DNA from: an uncultured Collinsella sp.
GTDB taxonomy: Bacteria > Actinomycetota > Coriobacteriia > Coriobacteriales > Coriobacteriaceae
Direction of reading: 5' to 3'
Length of the DNA: 9,593 nt
Assembly (NCBI GenBank): GCA_900551975.1
Contig: URYA01000052.1
Span: 1 to 9,593, forward strand
The stretch's first letter is position 1, and every line of letters starts with the position of its first letter. The notes below the pieces were generated by a model that ran no database searches, was not told where the DNA came from, and was given only the letters and a program-made list of their open reading frames with translations. Below are positions 1 through 8,332 of this stretch, in pieces. The position numbers and the translations under genes are program-made.

Positions 1-821
1 ACAGCTTTGGCAAGATCTTTGCCGTGACGCAGGAGCTCGACGTACTCAACCCACGCGACATCTATCGCAAGTGCTGCGAGCTTCTGGGCGAGATCCTCGA
101 GAACGATTCGGTGGCGATCTACCATGTTTCGGGCGGGGCATTTGCGCGCCTGGTGGCAGCAAGTCCCGCGATTGCCGAAAATGCCGCACGCTCGCTCACG
201 CTTGAGCAGCTTGCATCTCTTTTGGGCGACGGGGGTCGTTCGAACCTGTGGGTGAACCGTGAGCTGACGCCGGGGCTTCCCATGTTTGGATACGCGATCG
301 AGCGCGACGGGGCACCCGCCGTGTTGATCTTTGTGCGTAGTGCGGCCGAAAACCAAATGACCCTCTATTATCAAAACCTGTTCCGCATCTTGTGCGGGCT
401 GGTCGAAAGCGCGCTGGGCCGTGCCTTTGACTATGAGGCGGTGGCGCAGGATAAACGCTGCGTTGACGGCACTTGCGTGCTCAAGCAGGCGGCCTTTGGC
501 CAAGAGCTCGCGGCGGAGCAGGCGCTGGCAGATAGCAAGATGGGGAGTTTTTTGCTCCTGCGCGTGGTACCGGGCATGGAGCCTGTCGGCGAGCTGGTGG
601 GCGCAATTGGGTCGGCAATCCGCGAGAGCGACGCGGCGGGCTTGGTCGACGGCAACGTGCTCTACCTGCTTATGCGCCAGGCAAAGGCGTGCGATCTTCC
701 CATTATCCGTAAGCGCCTGAGCGCAAAGCATATTGCGGTGGAGCCCGTCGACGGCGAGGGCATCGTGGCGCTGCTGCAGCGCATCGCTTACACCGGTGAC
801 GGTGAGGGGGGTGCCGCTTGA
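1..821 (+). CDS. pelD: PelD-like c-di-GMP receptor, 5' truncated by window edge
   Basis: This is the C-terminal cytosolic part of PelD, the membrane receptor that switches on Pel polysaccharide synthesis when it binds cyclic di-GMP. The frame is open from base 3. A GTG at 24 could be read as a start, but the GAF-type domain is already under way there, so the true start, with the usual N-terminal transmembrane helices, should lie upstream. Numbering from the GTG at 24, residues about 10-130 look like a GAF domain and about 150-255 like a degenerate GGDEF domain. The inhibitory-site motif RxxD is kept as R200-E-S-D203 (bases 621-632). The catalytic GGDEF pentapeptide, expected five residues later, reads DGNVL (residues 209-213), so the domain should bind c-di-GMP but not make it. 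The stop overlaps the start of pelE by 4 nt. The identification rests on the domain pair plus the pelE-pelA-pelF-pelG order that follows. Confidence 0.87.
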   Translation, partial: SFGKIFAVTQELDVLNPRDIYRKCCELLGEILENDSVAIYHVSGGAFARLVAASPAIAENAARSLTLEQLASLLGDGGRSNLWVNRELTPGLPMFGYAIERDGAPAVLIFVRSAAENQMTLYYQNLFRILCGLVESALGRAFDYEAVAQDKRCVDGTCVLKQAAFGQELAAEQALADSKMGSFLLLRVVPGMEPVGELVGAIGSAIRESDAAGLVDGNVLYLLMRQAKACDLPIIRKRLSAKHIAVEPVDGEGIVALLQRIAYTGDGEGGAA

Positions 822-1723
822 TCTCGCTTGTCGTTGCTGCCGTCTTGCTGCTGATTCATTCGCTGGTTTGCCTGATGCTGTGGACGCTCATGAAGCTGGG
901 CCTGCTGCCGGTGCGCGGGCACATGCTGGCTGTAATAGTGCTGGTGCCGCTGTGGGGCCCGTTGCTGGTGGTTTTGCTATCGGTGCGCAGCGCGGTGCTT
1001 GGCGAGTGGCTGAAAGAGTCTGCGCTGGAGTCGCTGCGCTTCAACGACGACCTGCATCGTAGTATGTCGGTACCGAGCGGTGAGGACGATGCAGGCGTAG
1101 TGCCGCTCGAGGAGGCGCTTATCGTCAACGACCCGGCATACCGGCGCCGCCTAATGCTCTCCATGCTCACCGAGGAGCCCGACGCGTACCTGGCGCAGCT
1201 GCAGGCGGCTAAGCTTAACGACGACGTTGAGGTGGCGCACTATGCCGCGACGGCGGTGGCGCAGATCTCCAAGGAGTCCGACCTTAAACTGCAGCAGCTG
1301 GAGCGTGCCTTTAAGACGGACCCGAGCGCGCAAAACCTCAACGAATACTGTGATTTTCTTGGTGAATACTTGGGCTCGGGCTTGGCTGAGGGGCGCGTTG
1401 CTCAGATTCAGCGCCAACAGTACGCGCGCCTGCTTGCGCGTCGCTGCGAGCGCGAGGATACCCTTGAGCTGCGCATTCGATACGCGACGGCGCTGGCCGA
1501 TGTCGGACAGATCGACGAGGCGCAGGCCGTGACCGACCAGCTGGTACTCGACGTGCCCGAGGAGCAGGAGGTTTGGATGCTTTGCCTGCGCCTGGCCGTG
1601 ATGCGCCGCGACGGTGACGAGGTCCACTGTGTGATCGATGCGATTGACAAGCAACATGTGTATTTGAGCGCCGACAACCGCGAAAAGTTGGCGTTTTGGC
1701 GCGATGGGGAGGAGGCCCGATGA
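818..1723 (+). CDS. pelE: PelE-like membrane protein with helical repeat domain
   Basis: PelE is an inner-membrane scaffold of the Pel synthase complex, thought to link PelD, PelF and PelG through a cytosolic TPR-like domain. This 301-residue product has two hydrophobic segments at about residues 2-25 and 35-58, then a soluble, mostly helical region rich in Leu, Ala and charged residues. The stretch VNDPAYRRRLML near residue 103 and the NDDVEVAHYAATA segment near 134 look like the conserved core of PelE. Residues about 205-290 have TPR-like helix pairs (for example ATALADVGQIDEAQAV). The start is a TTG at 818 inside the pelD stop (TTGA overlap). It is the only start available because an in-frame TGA lies at 803-805, and a GGTGAGGGGG stretch precedes it. 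The stop overlaps the next ATG (ATGA). There is no catalytic motif. Family assignment is good from context and core motifs; the exact repeat count is uncertain. Confidence 0.85.
   Translation: MISLVVAAVLLLIHSLVCLMLWTLMKLGLLPVRGHMLAVIVLVPLWGPLLVVLLSVRSAVLGEWLKESALESLRFNDDLHRSMSVPSGEDDAGVVPLEEALIVNDPAYRRRLMLSMLTEEPDAYLAQLQAAKLNDDVEVAHYAATAVAQISKESDLKLQQLERAFKTDPSAQNLNEYCDFLGEYLGSGLAEGRVAQIQRQQYARLLARRCEREDTLELRIRYATALADVGQIDEAQAVTDQLVLDVPEEQEVWMLCLRLAVMRRDGDEVHCVIDAIDKQHVYLSADNREKLAFWRDGEEAR
1706..1715 (+). promoter_or_regulatory. Ribosome binding site that sets the start of the PelA-type gene
   Basis: GGGGAGGAGG lies 4 nt before the ATG at 1720. It supports that ATG over the longer reading frame opening at the TTG at 1696, which would place this site inside the coding sequence. 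The site lies within the last codons of pelE, so ribosomes finishing pelE can restart here. Confidence 0.75.
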
Positions 1724-3600
1724 GCGTGGCGCAACATATCCGAGACCGTGTGGGCCGCTTTCGTTGGATGGGACTCCTCGTGGTGTGGGCGGTCTTTATT
1801 GCCATGGCCGCCGTGCTGCTGGTGGAGCGTGCCGGCGTGCAGTACAGTGCGGGCCAGCATAGGCTGGGGATGCTTGCCGCCAACGACGCGGTGCCGGCCT
1901 CCTCGGCAATCTTTGGCCAAAAGCCCACGTGCCTGGTCATTACCGACTCGGACCAAGATGGCGTCGACGACGTCAAAGACCAGTTCGACCAGATTTTGCT
2001 GGACATGAAGATCGCCCATCGCGACGTGGATCTTGCCCTGGATGGTGCGGATGCCATTCCCTCGCTGACCTCCTTCGATCGCGTGATTTTGCTCATGCCG
2101 TCGCTCGATGGGCTCGGTACGCACCTGAGCGACATTATGAGTTGGGTGAGTGCCGGCGGTTCGCTTATGCTCGCCATGCCGCCGGATAACTCGAGCTATC
2201 TGCAAGTGATTGCCTCCAAGCTTGGCATTGAATCGGCCGGATATGACTATGTAAAAGCCGAAAGCATTGTGCCGAGTGAGGACTTTATGCTGGGCGGGGG
2301 AGAGCGCTACGAGCTCTCGGACCCCTTTGATTCGTCGCTTTCAGTATCGCTGCGCGAGACGGCGCGTGAGTGGGCTAAGACTGGCGATGCGGGCGCCCCG
2401 CTCATTTGGTCTAATGACTGCGGTAGCGGGCGCACCGTGGTGTGCAATATCGGTATCTACGACAAGGTCATGCGCGGCTTTTTCGCCGCGGCGATCAGTC
2501 TGCTGGGCGATGCTACGGCCTATCCGGTCATCAACAGCGCCGTGTTCTATTTGGACGACTTTCCTAGCCCCGTGCCCTCGGGCGATGGTACTTATATCAA
2601 GCGTGACTACGGCCTTTCCATTGCCGATTTTTACACCAAGGTCTGGTGGCCCGATCTGCAAAAGCTCGCGCAAAAATACGACATTCGCTATACCGGCGTG
2701 ATGATTGAAAACTACGAGGACGCGGTCAACCAGACCGAGCCCGCGCGTCAACCCGATACCACACAGTTCCGCTACTTTGGCGGCATGCTGCTGCAGATGG
2801 GCGGAGAGCTGGGCTTTCACGGCTACAACCATCAGCCTCTGGCGCTCTGGGACACCGACTACGGCACGCTGTACGTCTACAAGACCTGGAAGAACAAAGA
2901 GACGCTCATCACTTCGCTCAACGAACTTATCGCGTTTCAGGACGAGGTCCTGCCCAATGCTCATGGCTCGGTTTACGTGCCGCCGTCGAATATCCTTTCG
3001 GCCCGCGCGCGCAAGCTTATCGGTACCGATGTTCCGCGAATTAACACCATTGCCAGTACGTATTTTGAGGATGGCACCGACCTGCCGTACGTGCAGGAGT
3101 TTGGCGTGGCGAGCGATGGCATTGTGGAGCAGCCACGTATTGTTTCGGGCGGCATGGTCGACGATTCCTATATGCGCCTGGCAGCCGTGTCCGAGCTCAA
3201 CATGCACTACGTGAGCACGCACTTTATGCACCCGGACGACTTGCTCGATCCCGATCGTGGTGCCAAGGAGGGCTGGGAGGTCTACAAGGGCGGCCTGGTC
3301 GACTACCTGGAGTGGCTTACCAAATCCGCGCCCGACCTGCGGCACCAGACGGCGTCGGAGTGCTCCGGTGCCATCCAGCGCTTTTCGTCCGTGACGGTGA
3401 GCGTGGATACCAGCGCGGATGCCTGGACGCTCAGCCTGGGCAATTTCCACGACGAGGCGTGGCTCATGTTCCGCGCCAATAATGGCGAGCCGGGTGCGGT
3501 GACGGGTGGCGAACTGACGCACCTTACGGGCAATCTGTATCTGCTCAAGGCAAATGATAAGACCGTGACGATCGAGCGCAAGGAGGGTGGCGATAAATGA
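1720..3600 (+). CDS. pelA: DUF2194 / PelA-type polysaccharide deacetylase, membrane anchored
   Basis: This is the Gram-positive counterpart of the PelA deacetylase, expected to remove acetyl groups from the Pel polymer outside the membrane. The 626-residue product begins with basic residues and a single hydrophobic segment (about 17-36), read as an uncleaved signal anchor. Residues about 65-230 form an alternating alpha/beta domain (LVITDSDQDGVDD, then SFDRVILLMPSLDG) like a glutamine-amidotransferase-type fold. The deacetylase domain follows: the Asp pair D279-D280 in YLDDFPSP, the metal-binding HxxxH H367-G-Y-N-H371, a YVPPSN loop near 421, and a late STHFMHP segment with H501 and H504. This order fits polysaccharide deacetylases of the CE4/CE18 type. 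The last 75 residues look like a beta-rich domain. There is no N-terminal glycoside hydrolase domain as in Pseudomonas PelA. The stop overlaps pelF by 4 nt. Deacetylase fold is well supported; substrate is inferred from context. Confidence 0.85.
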   Translation: MSVAQHIRDRVGRFRWMGLLVVWAVFIAMAAVLLVERAGVQYSAGQHRLGMLAANDAVPASSAIFGQKPTCLVITDSDQDGVDDVKDQFDQILLDMKIAHRDVDLALDGADAIPSLTSFDRVILLMPSLDGLGTHLSDIMSWVSAGGSLMLAMPPDNSSYLQVIASKLGIESAGYDYVKAESIVPSEDFMLGGGERYELSDPFDSSLSVSLRETAREWAKTGDAGAPLIWSNDCGSGRTVVCNIGIYDKVMRGFFAAAISLLGDATAYPVINSAVFYLDDFPSPVPSGDGTYIKRDYGLSIADFYTKVWWPDLQKLAQKYDIRYTGVMIENYEDAVNQTEPARQPDTTQFRYFGGMLLQMGGELGFHGYNHQPLALWDTDYGTLYVYKTWKNKETLITSLNELIAFQDEVLPNAHGSVYVPPSNILSARARKLIGTDVPRINTIASTYFEDGTDLPYVQEFGVASDGIVEQPRIVSGGMVDDSYMRLAAVSELNMHYVSTHFMHPDDLLDPDRGAKEGWEVYKGGLVDYLEWLTKSAPDLRHQTASECSGAIQRFSSVTVSVDTSADAWTLSLGNFHDEAWLMFRANNGEPGAVTGGELTHLTGNLYLLKANDKTVTIERKEGGDK

Positions 3601-5025
3601 GAATCTGCTTGGTACTCGAGGGTTGCTACCCCTATGTGCACGGCGGCGTATCTACCTGGATGCATGGCTACATTACGGCCATGCCCGAGCACGAGTTTGT
3701 GCTGTGGGTGATCGGCGCGCATGCTGCCGACCGTGGCAAGTTTGTCTACGAGCTGCCCGGCAACGTGGTCGAGGTGCACGAGGTGTTCCTGGACGATGCC
3801 CTGCGGCTTTCGGGTGAGCAACATGAAGCCAGTTTTAACGACCGTGAGCGCGAGGCGTTACGCCGTCTGGTGTCGCTCTCCAATCCGGACTGGGACGTGT
3901 TATTCGATATCTTCTACCGCCGTCGCGTGCATCCGCTCTCGTTTTTGCAGAGCCGCACGTTTATGGATATCTTTCGCGACGTGTGCCTGGCCGAGTATCC
4001 CCTATGTAGCCTATGCCGACGCGTTCCACACCATGCGCTCCATGTTGCTGCCCGTGCTCTACCTGTTGGGCAGCGAGGTGCCGGTGGCCGATGTGTACCA
4101 TACCATCTCGACCGGCTACGGTGGTCTGCTCGCCTGCCTGGGCTCAAGCGTTCACCATGCGCCGGTGCTGTTGACCGAGCATGGCATCTACACCCGCGAG
4201 CGCGAGGAAGAGATCATTCGCGCCGATTGGGTGGTGCCGTCGTTCAAGGACCGCTGGATCCGCTTTTTCTACCTGCTTTCGGAGGAAATCTACCGCCGCG
4301 CCTTCCGCGTGACGAGTTTGTTCCATAACGCCCGCAAGACGCAGGTCTATATGGGCTGCGATGCGGACAAATGCCTGGTTATCCCCAACGGCATCCAGTT
4401 CGACCGCTTTAAGGATATTCCCTTAAAGCCCGATGACGGCTGGGTGGACATTGGCGCGGTGGTGCGCTTGGCGCCCATCAAGGACGTCAAGACAATGATT
4501 TATGCCTTCTTTGAGCTGCACGAGCGCCTGCCCAAGGTGCGCCTGCACATTATGGGCGGCGTGGACGACGAGGAGTACGGCGCCGAGTGCCACGCGCTGG
4601 TCGATACCCTAGGCGTGCGCGACCTGATCTTTACCGGCCGCGTCAACGTGGTCGAGTACATGGAAAAGCTCGACTTTACCATTTTGACGAGCATCTCCGA
4701 GGGCCAGCCGCTCAGCGTGCTGGAGTCGCTTGCAGCGCGCCGTCCCTGCGTGACGACCGAGGTGGGCTGCTGCCGCGAGTTGCTCGAAGGCGCCCCGGGC
4801 GACGACTTTGGCGTGGCGGGTTTTGTGACGCCGCCCATGTATCGCAAGGGCTTGGCCGATGCCATGGAGCGCATGTGCGTGAGCCGCGCCCGTCGCATTG
4901 AGATGGGGGAGCGCGGGCAGCGTCGCGTTGCCACGTACTTTTTGCACGAGCAGATGCTCGCCAACTATCGCGCGCTGTACGACGAGACGGCGCGTGCGTT
5001 TGACCTGCCCAGAGAGGGGGAGTAG
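3597..5025 (+). pseudogene. pelF: PelF glycosyltransferase (GT4), interrupted by +1 frameshift
   Basis: PelF is the cytosolic GT-B glycosyltransferase that polymerises Pel from UDP-activated N-acetylhexosamines. The gene starts at ATG 3597 (AAGGAGG at 3580-3586, ATGA overlap with the previous stop). The first frame gives a clear PelF N terminus with YPYVHGGVSTW (residues 11-21), typical of the DUF3492 region. Homology then jumps to the next frame at a run of four C (3999-4002): the first frame reads AEYPLCSLCRR and continues with unrelated sequence to a TAA at 4326-4328 (243 aa). The other frame continues as IPYVAYADAFHTMRS. Dropping one C gives a continuous 475-residue PelF. In that composite, TEHGIYTRE contains H195, IPNG has N264, the phosphate-binding pair is R290 and K295, and the EX7E motif is E368 to E376. 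All catalytic motifs are present but in the second frame. The cause could be a base-call error, a real inactivating mutation or recoding. The function assignment is firm; intactness is not. Confidence 0.88.
3999..4002 (+). other. CCCC frameshift point within pelF
   Basis: The sequence reads GAG TAT CCC CTA in the incoming frame. The family-like continuation needs TAT CCC TAT GTA GCC, so there is one base too many in this C run. A ribosome slipping +1 on CCC-C would land in the correct frame, and a one-base homopolymer error would look the same. No Shine-Dalgarno site precedes the downstream ATGs at 4033 and 4042, so the second part is not obviously translated by itself. Confidence 0.85.
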
Positions 5026-5028
5026 CCG

Positions 5029-6573
5029 GTGGCCGGAATCGGTTTTGAGCTTAAGCGCCTGTTTAGGCGCAAGGGCCTTTTTGCCACGATGCGCGCTTAC
5101 GGCTACGCCGGCATTGTGTGCACGGGTCCCATGCTGTTGGGCGTGCTGCTCCAGGTGGGTATCTTGGTGCTGTGCGGTCTGTGGGGCGTAGGGCGTGCCA
5201 ACCAGGATCTGCTGGTGTGCATGGTGACCTACACACTGCTGGCCTCGCTTTTGCTCACGAGCTTTTTCTCCATGCCGGTCACGCGCTTTTTGGCCGATAT
5301 GTTGTTTGCCGAGCGCGAGGATGAGATACTGCCTTCGTTTTGGGGCTCCAACGCCATCATGCTCGTTGCGGGCACGGTGCTCTACGGCGTCTTTTTGCTG
5401 TTCTCGGGCGCCACGCTGCTGCAGGGGCTGCTGTGCCTGTGGCTGTTCAACATTATGATCGTCAACTGGAACGGCATGAGTTACCTCACGGCCATCAAAG
5501 ACTACCGCGGCATCCTGTGCAGCTTTGCGGCCGCCATTGGCGTGGCGTGCCTGTGCGCCCTGGCCGCGCTGGCGCTGGGGCTGCCGCCGGTCGAGGGCCT
5601 GTTGGCATCAATTGCTCTGGGCTACGGCGTTATGCTCGCCTGGGACGTGGTGCTGCTATACCGGTATTTTCCTCAGAGCGACCGCAGCCCCTGGCTCTTT
5701 TTGCAGTGGCTCGATCAGTTTATGCCGCTGGCGCTTACGGGCCTGTTCACCAACCTGGGCCTCTTTGCGCATTTGGTGATAATTTGGGCCGGTCCCATTG
5801 GCGTGCAGGTCAAGGGCTTGTTTTATGGTGCGCCCTACCACGATGTGCCGGCGCTTATCGCGTTTTTGACAATCCTGGTCACGTCCGTCAACTTTGTGGT
5901 CTCGGTCGAGGTCAATTTCTATCCGCGCTACCGCGACTACTACAGCCTGTTCAACGACGGTGGCGTGGTGGGCGACATTGTGGTGGCCGAGGAGGAAATG
6001 CTCTCCACGCTCAACCGAGAACTGCGGTTTTGTGTGCTCAAACAGTTGTTTGTGACCGCGGCGGTCATTTCGCTCGAGACCACGGTGCTCTCGGCCCTAC
6101 CGTTGGGCTTTAATAACCTGATGCACGGGTATTTTCGCACGCTGTGCGTGGGCTATGGCCTGTATGCCGTGGGCAATACGGTGTTGCTCATCTTGCTGTA
6201 CTTTACCGACTACAAGGGGGCCGTGCTGGCCTCGGGGCTGTTTGCTGGTGTGGCCGGGCTAGCGAATGCCGTTTCTCTGCTCTTGCCGCAGCAGTTTTAC
6301 GGCTTTGGCTTTTTGTTGGGTGCAGCGGTGTTTTTTATCGTGGCGCTGCTGCGGCTCGATACCTATACCGCCAACTTGCCGTATCGTATCCTGAGCCAGC
6401 AGCCCATGGTGGCGACTGACAAGACGGGCTGGTTTACCGAACTTGGCCGGGTGCTCGACCGTGTTGAGCAACGCTACGAGGCCAAGCGCGTGGGCGGTGA
6501 GCCGCGCAGTGCGTTTGAACGTATGGTGGTTCGCCTGTACCAAAAACATTGGGGAGGTTCTGATGATCGATAA
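5029..6573 (+). CDS. pelG: PelG-like polytopic Pel polymer transporter
   Basis: PelG is the integral membrane partner of PelF, related to the MOP flippase superfamily, and is thought to move the growing polymer across the membrane. The product is 514 residues and opens with MAGIGFELKRLFRRKG, a characteristic PelG N terminus. I count about 12 hydrophobic segments, at roughly 28-52, 62-83, 105-125, 128-148, 158-180, 186-207, 230-255, 275-296, 340-360, 371-396, 400-420 and 424-445. A charged loop with YPRYRDYYSLFNDGG lies after the eighth and is typical of the family. A soluble tail of about 65 residues ends the protein, making it somewhat longer than Pseudomonas PelG. Translation starts at GTG 5029, 3 nt after the pelF stop, with GAGAGGGGGAG just upstream. 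Its 3' end overlaps the next gene by 11 nt. The frame is intact, unlike pelF. Confidence 0.92.
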   Translation: MAGIGFELKRLFRRKGLFATMRAYGYAGIVCTGPMLLGVLLQVGILVLCGLWGVGRANQDLLVCMVTYTLLASLLLTSFFSMPVTRFLADMLFAEREDEILPSFWGSNAIMLVAGTVLYGVFLLFSGATLLQGLLCLWLFNIMIVNWNGMSYLTAIKDYRGILCSFAAAIGVACLCALAALALGLPPVEGLLASIALGYGVMLAWDVVLLYRYFPQSDRSPWLFLQWLDQFMPLALTGLFTNLGLFAHLVIIWAGPIGVQVKGLFYGAPYHDVPALIAFLTILVTSVNFVVSVEVNFYPRYRDYYSLFNDGGVVGDIVVAEEEMLSTLNRELRFCVLKQLFVTAAVISLETTVLSALPLGFNNLMHGYFRTLCVGYGLYAVGNTVLLILLYFTDYKGAVLASGLFAGVAGLANAVSLLLPQQFYGFGFLLGAAVFFIVALLRLDTYTANLPYRILSQQPMVATDKTGWFTELGRVLDRVEQRYEAKRVGGEPRSAFERMVVRLYQKHWGGSDDR

Positions 6574-8332
6574 GTTGATGTCTCGCCGCTGCCTGATCGA
6601 GGCGGCTGCCGGTGCGCTGTTGCTTTCGGGCTGCTCGTCTCAGGACGAATCCTCGACCAAAAAGGTCAAAAAGCAGGACAAGATTAAAAAGGCTGAGGCC
6701 TCGGGCGAGACCAAGCACCTTCGCGATAAGGACGAGCTGTACGAGGTCTACGACGACTCGGGCATTGTGACCATGTACCTGACGGTCTCGCGCGGTAACA
6801 GCTCCGAGAACACCGATCATAGCTGGGCCGAGATCAATACGTACTCGGTGTATGACTACGCCGACATGGGCGTGACGCGCTATCAGGTAATGGGGCTTTT
6901 GCAGGCGGGCGACGAAGACGGCCTGGTGGCCGGCGAGGTTGGTTATGGCGAGGAAGCGCCCAATGCTACCGTGCAGGTGCGCGGCCAGACGTCGAGCATG
7001 AACTCGCAAAAGAATTACAAGGTGGAGCTCAAAAAGGGCAAGGGTACCTGGCGCCAACAGCGCGCGATTGCGCTCAACAAGCACATGGGCGAGGGTATGC
7101 GTTTTCGCAACAAGATGGCCTATGACCTTATCCGCGGGATTCCCCAGATGATGGGCCTGCGCACGCAGTTTGTGCATCTGTGGGTGTGCGACCAGACCGA
7201 AAGGTCCAACGATACCTTTGAGGACTACGGCCTGTTTACGCAGGTGGAGCAGCTCAATAAGACGGCGCTTAAGGCGCACGGCTTGGATAAGAGCGGGCAC
7301 CTGTACAAGGTGAACAGCTTTGATTTCCATCGCTACGAGGACACCATTAAGCTTGCCGATGATCCCGACTATAACCAGGCAAACTTTGAGGGCATGCTCG
7401 AGATTAAGGGCGATACGGACCACACCAAGCTCATCGAGATGCTCGATGCGCTCAACGACGAATCGCAAAAGATAGATAACGTGCTCGACACCTACTTTGA
7501 TACCGAGAACCTGGTCTATTGGCTGGCGTTTCAGATCCTTACGGGCAACTGCGATACGCAGAACCGCAACTGTTATCTGTACAGCCCGCTCAACTCAAAT
7601 ACCTGGTACTTTTTGGATTGGGACAACGACGGCATGCTGCGCAAGCTGGAACTTTCTCTTACCGGGTTTTCGGACTACGCGAGCTGGGAGCGCGGCGCAA
7701 GCAACTACTGGGGCAACGTGCTGTTTAACCGCGCGTTGCGCAGCAAGGCGTTCCGCGGTGAGCTCGATCGCGCCGTCAAGGACCTGCGTACGTATTTGAC
7801 CGAGACGCGCCTGACCAAGATGATCAAGCATTATCGCGAGGTTACCGAATCGCTAGTCTTTGCTTCGCCCGATATCGATAATCTGCCTGTCACCAAGGAC
7901 CAATATGAGCAGATCGCCGCGGCGATTCCCTCCGAGATCGAGGAGAACTACAAGAGCTTTCGCGAGAGTTTTAAAAAGCCCATGCCTTTCTACATCGGCG
8001 TGCCGCAGATCGATAACGGCAAGCTGCGCATTAACTGGGATGCGTCCTACGATTTTGAGGCGCGCGACATTCGCTACACCGTTGAGCTTGCGCGCGACTA
8101 TGCCATAAGCGACGTGGTCTTTAAGGCCGAGGATGTGCTGCTTCCCGAGGTGACCTGCGATGCGCCCGATACCGGCCAGTATTTTGTGCGCGTGCGTGCC
8201 ACCAACTCCGACGGCTATACGCAAGATGCGTTTGACTACTATGTGACCGACGACGGCAAGCACTACGGCATGAAGTGTTTTTACGTGCAAGACGGCGGTA
8301 AGGTCGTGGAGGATACGTATGAGGAGGGCTAG
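6563..8332 (+). CDS. CotH-type lipoprotein (predicted secreted kinase) with C-terminal Ig/FN3-like domain
   Basis: This is a 589-residue lipoprotein of the CotH family, secreted proteins with an atypical protein-kinase fold; CotH of Bacillus phosphorylates spore-coat proteins. The start is ATG 6563, since GGGGAGG at 6551-6557 sits 5 nt before it; the longer frame from 6443 would lie inside pelG. The N terminus has an SRR stretch (possible Tat-like), a hydrophobic run and the lipobox LLSG-C24, so the mature protein should be tethered outside the membrane. A Lys-rich linker follows. The CotH domain covers about 70-420: VQVRGQTSSMNSQKNYKVEL (near 139-158), NCDTQNRN with D331, and FLDWDNDG with D352, D354 and D356, matching the family's catalytic and metal-binding Asp motifs. 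Residues about 475-575 form a fibronectin III/Ig-like beta domain (LRINWDASYDFEARDIRYTV; YFVRVRATNSDG). The gene is coupled to pelG and to the VTC gene, so it probably acts on the Pel envelope system. Its target is unknown. Confidence 0.83.
   Translation: MIDKLMSRRCLIEAAAGALLLSGCSSQDESSTKKVKKQDKIKKAEASGETKHLRDKDELYEVYDDSGIVTMYLTVSRGNSSENTDHSWAEINTYSVYDYADMGVTRYQVMGLLQAGDEDGLVAGEVGYGEEAPNATVQVRGQTSSMNSQKNYKVELKKGKGTWRQQRAIALNKHMGEGMRFRNKMAYDLIRGIPQMMGLRTQFVHLWVCDQTERSNDTFEDYGLFTQVEQLNKTALKAHGLDKSGHLYKVNSFDFHRYEDTIKLADDPDYNQANFEGMLEIKGDTDHTKLIEMLDALNDESQKIDNVLDTYFDTENLVYWLAFQILTGNCDTQNRNCYLYSPLNSNTWYFLDWDNDGMLRKLELSLTGFSDYASWERGASNYWGNVLFNRALRSKAFRGELDRAVKDLRTYLTETRLTKMIKHYREVTESLVFASPDIDNLPVTKDQYEQIAAAIPSEIEENYKSFRESFKKPMPFYIGVPQIDNGKLRINWDASYDFEARDIRYTVELARDYAISDVVFKAEDVLLPEVTCDAPDTGQYFVRVRATNSDGYTQDAFDYYVTDDGKHYGMKCFYVQDGGKVVEDTYEEG

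Noticed and set aside
1696..1719. Upstream TTG extension of the PelA-type protein
   Set aside because: It would place the strong GGGGAGGAGG site inside the gene; the ATG at 1720 has correct spacing and the ATGA overlap seen elsewhere in the operon.
1338..2205. Long minus-strand open frames opposite pelE and the PelA-type gene
   Set aside because: They are Arg/Ser/His-rich low-complexity translations caused by high GC in the opposite genes, with no recognisable domains.
2341..3522. 393-codon minus-strand frame opposite the deacetylase gene
   Set aside because: Fully covered by a gene with clear catalytic motifs; the antisense product has no family features.
3721..3990. Independent start of a second gene in the +1 frame before the pelF break
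   Set aside because: Up to 3990 the incoming frame carries the PelF homology; the +1 frame there is Arg/Ser/Cys-rich shadow.
6443..6562. Extended N terminus of the CotH-type gene from 6443
   Set aside because: It lies inside pelG and would bury the lipoprotein signal peptide that begins at 6563.
6434..7468. 344-codon minus-strand frame opposite the pelG end and CotH gene
   Set aside because: It spans two real coupled genes and has no recognisable protein motif.
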